A DNA stretch of 64,000 nt, from assembly GCA_947561585.1 (NCBI GenBank), contig CANNZV010000948.1:186001-250000 (forward strand), read 5' to 3'. Position numbers and translations under genes: made by a program. Of the stretch, positions 10,786 to 18,220 are shown in pieces; within the stretch, counting starts at the first letter, position 1, and each line of letters starts with the position of its first letter. Source of the DNA: Caprella mutica. Its lineage: Eukaryota > Arthropoda > Malacostraca > Amphipoda > Caprellidae. The notes under the pieces were generated by a model. It searched no databases and had not been told where the DNA came from. It worked only from the letters and a program-made list of their open reading frames with translations.

Positions 10786-12564
10786 GTTTGAGGCTGGATA
10801 TGATATACTTCATAGGGTGGTGAGAAGTTAGGTAATTCAAAGCCTTCTGCACCAGTTTCAATTGCAAGAGAGGACCTATTGACGGACTGAGCCACAGGAG
10901 ATGCATCAAAGTGAAGTAGTGAACTAGGCATAACCACATTAAATTGAGACTCCTCAGTAGATGGACCCATCCTAGATGAATCTAATTGATTTGAAGAATC
11001 TTGATGATCTGTGAAAAAAAGAAAATTTTAAAAATCCATATATATATTCATATAAATAAATCATTAAATAACAGAAGTTGAAGCAAAAATACTTACTATT
11101 CATAGTTGGTGCTGTTTCTTCTACTTCTTCTTCTTCTTCCAAAAGCTATGTTGTATTTAAAGATTCAACTCTTGGGAGTAAATAGTCTCTTAAAGAGAAA
11201 TCGTCAGCCAGATCTGGCAGAGAAGGAGGCCTCTTGAACGGATACTTGACGCTAGGTGAAACAATAGCAATTTTATCCAAATTGGAATACTTTTCTTCGC
11301 CAAGTACCAAAATGCTCCATCTGTCAAGACTTAATTGACCAAGATCGGGGTAGTTATTTGAGAAACATATGACCTTAAGAGAATTTAGTTATTAATCTGT
11401 CCTCTATATTTCCCCGTAATAACTACCCCGTTTTTCATGCTCTCCAAGCAACTGTAGTCAAATGTTGGTTGACAAGCTCGACTGATATCTATACATACTC
11501 CTGAAATACTAGGGTCAATCAATTGAACTATATCTCTAGAATTAACCGCAATATTTAAATATTGAAAATTATATAAATTGGCTAGATACATTCCCAAAAA
11601 AGTCTTGCCATTATTTCCATCTCTATCAACAATCCACGTTATCTTACGGTCATTCTGCACAAACAATTCATCGAGAACCCTGTATTGCCAGTCGAATAGA
11701 AGTTTGCTTTTCCATGCTTTGTATTCACAAAGTCGCTTCTTTGCACAATCTAACACTTTTCTCATAGAAAATTGGATTCCTTTAAAATTCTTTAGAAACC
11801 CTCACCTGGTTGGCAGTGTCAGGATTCATCAACCCGCGTATAATCAATCCGGTGGAACAGCAAACTGTTTTCTTATTTGCGGTCTGCCCAGTCTCTTCCC
11901 ATGTGAAATCTCCAATTAGTGAGAAATTGTTATCTGGAAAAAATGAAATTATATATTTTCTTATTGAGCGTGATGAACAAGGTGATTAGGTCTAGTACTC
12001 TAGAATTACCATCAATCTATTTTTTAATGACCTAGTTTTATAAGCCTAACTTAATAGTTACAATTAACGATACAACAGCAAATTTCTTTCTTTCAATGTT
12101 TGAATTTAAAATTAAATAAATATGAATGTCATCTAATGACCAAAAGGGTCACGGGTAGTCTAGTAATTAATAAAAGTTAAGAAAAAATATTAGCTACCTA
12201 CCATTTAAAACTAGGAATAAAAACTGGTGAACAAAACGAGAAAAGTGTAATTTATTATATTGAAAACCTATCCTTGGTGCAATAACGGTAGTTGACCAGT
12301 GACGATTCACGAGCTGAACTCCAATTGGCCATTGGTAAAATTTTCTTTACAAATGAAAGCCTCATACTGCGCCACAGCTCAACATAACCTTGAAAATGTG
12401 GCACGCCATTTACTTTCCCTCTCTCTTTTCCAAACACTGCTCTCTTAATCTTAAAATCATGTTTTTTTAAGACGTTCTGCGTAATCAAAGTCTGTATCAT
12501 AGTTGTTATAACTGAATGTCCATCGACAAACTTGAGGATTTCCGTTATTATAGTTACCTGCCAT

Positions 12565-13015
12565 GTTTAATTGAATTGGCAGATCATACTGAAACACTGA
12601 ACTTCGACATCCTGATGTTGATTTTATAAACAAAAGAGAATCGGGATTCACTTTCTTGGTGCCAAGTAGTCAATTAGATCAACTATTTGAACTATGGAGT
12701 TAAAAGAAATAAAATCAATCCAATGATTCAGATCGAGCACTTTTAAATTCTAATTTTTTTTTTGGAAAGTAATATCTGGATAAGGTACACATTTCCTTTT
12801 TTTTTAAATGATAGGTATGGTTACTATGAGCAAAATATGAGTAAATTGTTTTATAGTATGAGTTAAAATAATTTACGGAAATCTTTCCCGTATGCAGGAT
12901 AATTTATATAACTTTATTATTACCATTTCAAATATTGTATTTCAGGCAGTATTCTCTATTTGAATAATTGAATCAAACTTTAAATGAAAAACTTAAATTT
13001 GAATAATGAATTAAA
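12565..13015. other. AT-rich region upstream of the Rep gene
   Basis: It lies between the Rep start and the right terminal repeat and would hold the Rep promoter. I see no convincing TATA/Inr pair. An in-frame ATG also exists further upstream at 12651, but the usual Rep N-terminus fits the start at 12564. Confidence 0.5.
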
Positions 13016-13103
13016 TATATCGGGGGCGTGCCGCCCCCCGAACCCCCCTGCCAGGGCAATAAACAATCATGATGTGTGCAGTACAACAAACTAGCGGATA
13101 CAA
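13016..13103 (+). repeat. Right terminal inverted repeat of Rep element, with stem-loop
   Basis: Inverted match to 2577-2665. It holds the hairpin GGGGGCG-TGC-CGCCCCC (13022-13038), then CGAACCCCCCTGCCAGG, and ends in ACAACAAACTAGCGGATACAA. Similarity between the two copies stops right after GGATACAA, which marks the probable element edge. Confidence 0.8.
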
Positions 13104-13216
13104 TCAGAAGCATTACAACCATTTATGTTACAAATTTTGTTATATAATATTTATTTGAATAATTAAATTACACATTATATAAAAAACTTATATTGAAATG
13201 GTGAAGTAAAATATGA

Positions 13217-13400
13217 GTGGGTGGGGGGTACCGCCCCCAGAACCCCCCTGCCAGGTCAATAAACATTTATGAAGTGTGCAATACAGCAAACTATAGTGGA
13301 TAAAGCAAACTAGCGGATATAAAAAATTGCATTACAACTATTTATGTTCAAAATTATATATATAAAATAATTAGGCAAAATATGATTCATACATTTAATA
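13217..13400 (+). repeat. Second, diverged direct copy of the hairpin repeat
   Basis: This repeats the layout of 13016-13200 about 200 bp further on: GGGGGGTACCGCCCCC, then AGAACCCCCCTGCCAGG, CAATAAACA, GAAGTGTGCAATACAGCAAACTA, CAAACTAGCGGATA, and the following GCATTACAACTATTTATG. The stem is degraded. The right edge therefore consists of two tandem copies. Confidence 0.75.
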
Positions 13401-13703
13401 TGGTCGAAAATCTAGAACTAGTTGATAATTCGGAACTCACACTATGTTCAAATAAATAGTAATCCACCTGTTATTTTATCAGTTTCTTTGTTCAAATAAT
13501 TTTCAAATTATAAATAACTGGTCCTTAGAAAATGTGCAATTCACAATTTTAGGCACAATCTGTATTTTGCTGCGAAATTGTTAATTACGATTAACCAATG
13601 AAATTTAATGAATAATTTCCATCATCATGAACGGGACATCAAAATGTGATCTACATTATTGGAACAATTACAGCGTCAATTTAAGGTGCCATACACGTTC
13701 AAA

Positions 13704-13747
13704 AAAAAAAGTGTCAAAATTTTGATTCAAATTTGACACTTTTTTTG
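13704..13747. other. Inverted repeat (AAAAAAAGTGTCAAA / TTTGACACTTTTTTT)
   Basis: Fifteen-base arms pair perfectly around a short AT-rich loop. No gene is associated. Confidence 0.75.
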
Positions 13748-13762
13748 ATAGTGAATATGGGC

Positions 13763-14005
13763 ACTTACCCTCCTTCCACACTAAGCAGTGTTTCGCTTCT
13801 CGCTGCTTGAGCGAAAATTTTTTTTACAGAAATAGAAGCTTCGGAACACTGTTTGAAGTTATGTCTTGTATGTATTTATATTATTCTTACCGCACTGAAA
13901 AGAACAGAACACTTCAAACAGTGCTCCGAAGTCTCTATTTCTATTAAAAATTCTCGCTCAAGCAGCGAGCAGTGAAAAACTGCCTAGTGCAGAAGTAGGG
14001 TTAAG
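13763..14005. mobile_element. ~243-bp palindromic MITE-like (foldback) element
   Basis: The left arm (about 13763-13860) and right arm (about 13925-14005) are inverted copies of roughly 85%. Shared words are GCTCGCTGCTTGAGCGA, AGAAATAGA, CTTCGGA and CACTGTTTGAAGT. There is no coding capacity. It looks like a non-autonomous hairpin element, and the target duplication is unclear. Confidence 0.75.
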
Positions 14006-14564
14006 AAGGAAAGACGACCATCCGAGCAATTTATTTTGCACCAATTAGAAAGTTCTTTGTCATGAATTGACAGGTTGGCCTGTATATATATTTGTAAAAT
14101 TCTAGACATAAAATGGAACTAAACCGACACCAAAACGGAAATTACTCTATAATTAAATAATCTACATAAATTATTCGCAATATTTACCTATAAGGATGGA
14201 TATATAATGTATCATCCTTTTCAATATATTAATTAGACTTATTTAATTTCTAAATTTCTTCAAGCTTTGAAGCAAATTAATTTGAAAAGTTAAAGAAAAT
14301 TTACTTGTAAACTCGGAAGGTGATTTGGGTGGGCTGAAAGAGACGTAATACTGGACCGAAATTTTAAATACAGATAAAATCTTTTTTCTTAAAAAATAGA
14401 GACTTCTAATCTGATTACCCATTTGATCATGAATGCAATTTGCATTCTAAAGTGAATGAGCCTACTCTTAACTCTCAACATTAAGTGTGTAAAAAATTAA
14501 AAAGGTAATAAATAGAACGAAAATTTTTGGGCTAAACCCAAAATAAAAAGTCCGGTTATATTCT

Positions 14565-14713
14565 ATGACAAATTTGTACATCTGGCAGCAATACCATCTT
14601 CAGCTTCCATTTCTTAGGACTGTCCAGTTTAGATTAGTCCATTATTTTGAACAGTTTAGACTAGTTGGTGGATGCTTATCAGATGGTCCAGATAAGAGAT
14701 TCAACAATTTAAG
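14565..14713 (+). other. Possible 5' exon of the recombinase-like gene
   Basis: An open stretch from an ATG at 14565 ends at a good splice donor (AAG|GTAAGT at 14713/14714). Its phase does not match the acceptor at 15031/15032 by one base. It is either an untranslated leader exon, an exon that joins an unseen exon, or chance. Confidence 0.35.
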
Positions 14714-15051
14714 GTAAGTTTATTAGAAAATATTTTATTTGTATAATTGTGCAAATTCTGAATTATCAACCAGTTTTACATTGTCGACTAAAGAAGATAA
14801 TGAAATATAATTTTACATTTTACTTATATTTAGTTTAACAATTTACATGTAAAATGTTTGAAAACTGCAAATTTTATTATTTTTGAATGTAACTGGTTTC
14901 TGATATTCAATTCAGTAACGTGATAATTTAGTCACATTTGTTTAATATGAATTTACAGACTTCTGATATTTTGAAACTATAAATTTACTGTCTACCTGAG
15001 GTTCATTAGTTACTGCAGTTTTTATTTTTAGGGAAACTGGAGCTCTCGCAA

Positions 15052-16425
15052 ATGACCTTACAAGAGGTAGAAGATGCTGAAACTATTTCTATTAACGGAG
15101 AAGAGTATAAACAAGTTAACGTAATGGAGAATAAGAATGCAAATAATGGTCTAACAGCACCAGTCGTATATTCTTTACTAGAATTCAAAGTACTCCAAGA
15201 GTATATTTTAAGCTTGAGGACTAAACTAAATCCAAACAAGTTTTCGAGAGTAGTATTTCCAGCAACACCGAAAGTGAATTCAAAACCAGATGAGGAATTG
15301 TCACTTTCTGGGGTGTTCAGTATTCTCAATAGGATTCCTACAGGGGCAGGAAAAAAGTTGTCCACAAGAGTTGTACGAGGCTCCACAATTACCATCTCAA
15401 GAGAAAGGAATTTGTCAGATACAGAATTGAATCATATAGCTCGCTCCATGGGCCATCATAGAAAAACTGCCGACGAATATTATGATTTTTCTTCTACGTC
15501 AGTGTCGGTTGAGCGAGCTCTGAGCAACAACAAGGATGGTACAAAGGGCATCAGCATATTCAATATTGCTGACACTTGCACCTTCTCCAAGAAGCGTCCA
15601 CTTTTGAAATCTCTAAATGGCAATATCACAGCATGTAGAAAAAGGTAAATTATACAACAGATTGGTCTTTGATTTCTATACATTCATTTATTTAATTTCA
15701 TAATGTAATTCCTGTTTGTTTATTATTTTCAGGCTCAGGTACGACAATGAGGAGAGCCAAGATGAGGGGAGTGAGGATGAGGAGAGTCAAGATGAGGGGA
15801 GTGAGGATGAGGAGAGTCAAGATGAGGGGAGTGAGGATGAAGCTAGTCGAGATGAGGGGAGTGAGGATGAAGCTATTCGAGATGAGGGAAGTGAGGATGA
15901 AGCTAGTCGAGATGAGGGGAGTGAGGATGAAGCTAGTCAAGATGAGGGGAGTGAGGATGAAGCTAGTCAAGATGAGGGGAAAAAGGATGAAGCTAGTCAA
16001 GATGAGGGGAATAATGATGAAGTTAGTCAAGATGAGGGGAATAAGGATGAAGCTAGTCAAGATGAGGGGAATAAGGATGAAGCTAGTCAAGATGAGGGGA
16101 ATAAGGGTGAATCGATTCAACCCATTGAAGATGAAGGAAATGCGGATGCGGAGATTCCAAATGATGCTAGTGCCGACAGAAGTGTTCAAAAGTCTCCAAA
16201 AGTCAAAAGACTAAGAGGTCAATCTAATGACTACCTATTAGAGCAGACTATTAATCAAATACTTATTTCTATTAAAAGACAAAATGGTATTGGAAGTTTA
16301 TGGACAAAAAAAGGTAATCTTTCAATTTGTAAGATAATGAAAGAGATACCAAAAGAAATTTCTGGTAAATATAGTATTTGGAAAATTCGCTCAGTTACTG
16401 CTAAACAGATGAAAAATGTTATATA
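15052..16425 (+). CDS. Tyrosine-recombinase-like protein with acidic repeats (spliced)
   Basis: Two coding exons (15052-15644 and 15733-16425) join in phase across an 88-bp GT-AG intron and give about 428 residues. Residues ~36-150 resemble the C-terminal half of a tyrosine recombinase: STRVVRG (Arg 106/109), MGHH (134-136) and a paired Tyr (143-144), spaced as in the R...GH...Y active site. The first catalytic Arg region is absent, so upstream exons are missing or the domain is partial. The middle is about twelve 10-residue repeats like DEGSEDEASQ (30-bp units, 15745-16110). The C-terminus (~350-428) is basic and may be a small DNA-binding domain. It resembles animal Crypton/DIRS-derived recombinase-like proteins. 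Function is unproven. No TIR or LTR surrounds it. Confidence 0.6.
15745..16110 (+). repeat. 30-bp in-frame minisatellite in the recombinase-like gene
   Basis: About twelve copies of GATGAGGGGAGTGAGGATGA plus AGCTAGTCAA. The 30-bp period keeps three frames open. The acidic frame is favoured because it alone joins in phase to the upstream exon and continues into non-repetitive sequence. Confidence 0.9.
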
Positions 16426-17080
16426 ATTTAGTTTGTTTATTGAATTAATTAATTTTCTACATATTTCTTTTATGTCTCTATTTGCACTTTTTTCCCAAAT
16501 AATTTCTTACTACTTAATTTCTTAATAACTTTATATTGTACTTTTATTTCGCTATGCATTACTTGTATATAATTATAAATGAATACATTGTTATCCTTTT
16601 CTTTATATTTTTTATTTACCTCAATTCCTCAATCCTATCAGAAAATGATTTATCTTTATGTAGATGGTTATCCCTTTACCTCCTTGATGTACTTCAAAGT
16701 CGCCTTTTAGATAATTTCTTTCAATAGCAAATATTCCCAAGTTCACAGTTTCGTAAGACCAACTTATCTTTGAGTACAATTCTAGGCACCCTCCCGTAAA
16801 AGTGTTGGTATTTTATTTACATTCGCGCATCAGTTACTATTAAATTTTGTACAAATAAGAAGTGATTTTTATGTTTTTCCCAAAAAAAATTCTAACAGTA
16901 AAGGGTAATAAGTTGTGACAACATTTTTTGAAAGTTAATTTTAAAAGCTCTTATGACATTCACCAAAGACAGCTTCAGGTTAGAAACCCTGGAGCTCTAA
17001 ATATGCAAATGCTGTTTTTCAAAATGCATATGTACTTATAATTATAGGGTTGTAACATAGCTAATTTTGCATATGCATTT
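16426..17080. other. AT-rich 3' flank without a recognisable gene
   Basis: Follows the stop of the recombinase-like gene. Nothing further recognised. Confidence 0.55.
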
Positions 17081-17081
17081 T

Positions 17082-17336
17082 AAAAACGCATATGCTTAGT
17101 ATATTAGAAGAAGCATTTATAAACAAGCATATATATATTCGCAATAAGTATATGCTTTTTCCTAGAATGCATACATGCTTCATCCTGAATTCATATTCTT
17201 TTACTTATAAGCATGTGGTTTTTCTTGACTATATATACTTTTTCAGAATGCATATGCTTTTTCCTGAATGCATTTGTTTATTCCTAAATGCATATGCAAT
17301 TTTCTGAATGCATATGGTTTTTCCTGAATGAATATG
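17082..17336. repeat. Degenerate ~20-bp repeat TGCATATGCTTTTTCCTGAA (left part)
   Basis: Several imperfect copies of AATGCATATGCTTTTTCCTG. The same repeat resumes at 26154, so it is the host sequence into which the LTR element 17337-26153 inserted. Confidence 0.8.
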
Positions 17337-18115
17337 TGTCCTGGTACGTTAGGGTTTAAACACAGCGTCGATAGACTGGGTTTGTGAATTTTGTATTCTG
17401 TAGAAAGATACACGAGAAGTTGTAACATTGAAATAAAATTTATAGAACAATATAAAATGCATATACAACGAGAACTAGTGGCGTATATAACATTAGACTT
17501 ACAATGGGTTTGGCTTTAGTCTAGATAGAATAGAATCAGATTTAAGGTACGTACAATGGTTTGATTATAAAACTATGTAGTAAATTGATCTTAGTTCTGG
17601 AATATAAGGAGATTTATAACAAGGGATAGCACATAACAAGGGATATCACATAAAAAGGGATAGTACATAACAAGGGATAGTACATAACAAGGGATAGTAC
17701 ATAACAAGGGATAGCACATAACAAGGGATAGCACATAACAAGGGATAGCACATAACAAGGGATAGCACATAGCAAAATGTAGCACATAGCAAAAGGTAGC
17801 ACATAGCCAAAGATAGCACATAGCCAAAGATAGCACATAGCCAAAGATAGCACATAGCCAAAGATAGCACATAGCCAAAGATAGCACATAACCAAAGATA
17901 CAAATATCTAAAATCACTTCTCGCACTAACGGAATCTCAGTGTCCTACTCTACCAGTTTCGATCAAAGGAATGAACTCTGTGCGTTCAGACAACAAAGAT
18001 GTTGCCGTTTTCCACACCCAAGAGTTCTCAAGAATTAAGTGCCAAAAACGGTGCCAATGGTTTTGGACGGAAGATATTAAAATAAATGAACTACACTAAT
18101 TGCTGTACCAGCACA
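17337..18115 (-). repeat. Left LTR (3' LTR on minus strand)
   Basis: 779 bp, TG...CA ends. It contains a 17-bp tandem array (17606-17905). It matches 21893-22104 plus 25571-26153 closely. Confidence 0.9.
17606..17905. repeat. 17-bp array inside the LTR, ~18 copies
   Basis: The unit ATAACAAGGGATAGCAC grades into ATAGCCAAAGATAGCAC. The same array is in the right LTR (25640-25930). Open frames across it (WLCAIFGYVLSLAMCY-type) are artefacts of a stop-free repeat. Confidence 0.9.
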
Positions 18116-18220
18116 CTCCCCCTAGCGACGAAAGTCGAAACTAGTGGAGCGAAAAAGAGAATACAAGAAAATTTGAAAATTGTTGCAGAGCGATTGCGAC
18201 GCAAGCAAGAAAGCAAAACA

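Larger units (their letters stand above)
9605..12564 (-). pseudogene. rep: CRESS-DNA-type Rep (HUH endonuclease + SF3 helicase), multi-exon, broken
   Basis: Likely exons in coding order: 12564-12268, 11933-11806, 11738-11097, 11008-10049, 9966-9874, 9784-9710, ending at a TAA at 9607-9605. The first exon holds rolling-circle motif I (WTFSYNN), motif II (HFQGYVE) and motif III (YCTKD). The third holds Walker A (GNNGKT), Walker B (GVCIDIS), motif C (ICFSNN) and the arginine-finger segment LSLDRW. The rest is Ser/Asp/Pro-rich with a PIP box and a basic tail. In the family, Rep nicks a stem-loop origin and unwinds DNA for rolling-circle replication. Breaks: reading frame changes at the T7/A7 run 12462-12468, splice phase differs by one base between exons 1 and 2, frame changes near 11385, TAG at 11146-11148, TAA at 9899-9901. 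Introns and the long tail are atypical of viral Reps. It is a fossil copy. Confidence 0.85.

Noticed and set aside
12462..12468. Programmed frameshift at the A7 run in the Rep gene
   Set aside because: Other breaks (phase mismatch, frame change near 11385, TAG at 11146) show general decay. A homopolymer indel or sequencing error is simpler.
14565..14713. Definite first coding exon of the recombinase-like gene
   Set aside because: The donor is good, but the splice phase to 15032 is off by one base, so it is listed only as a possibility.
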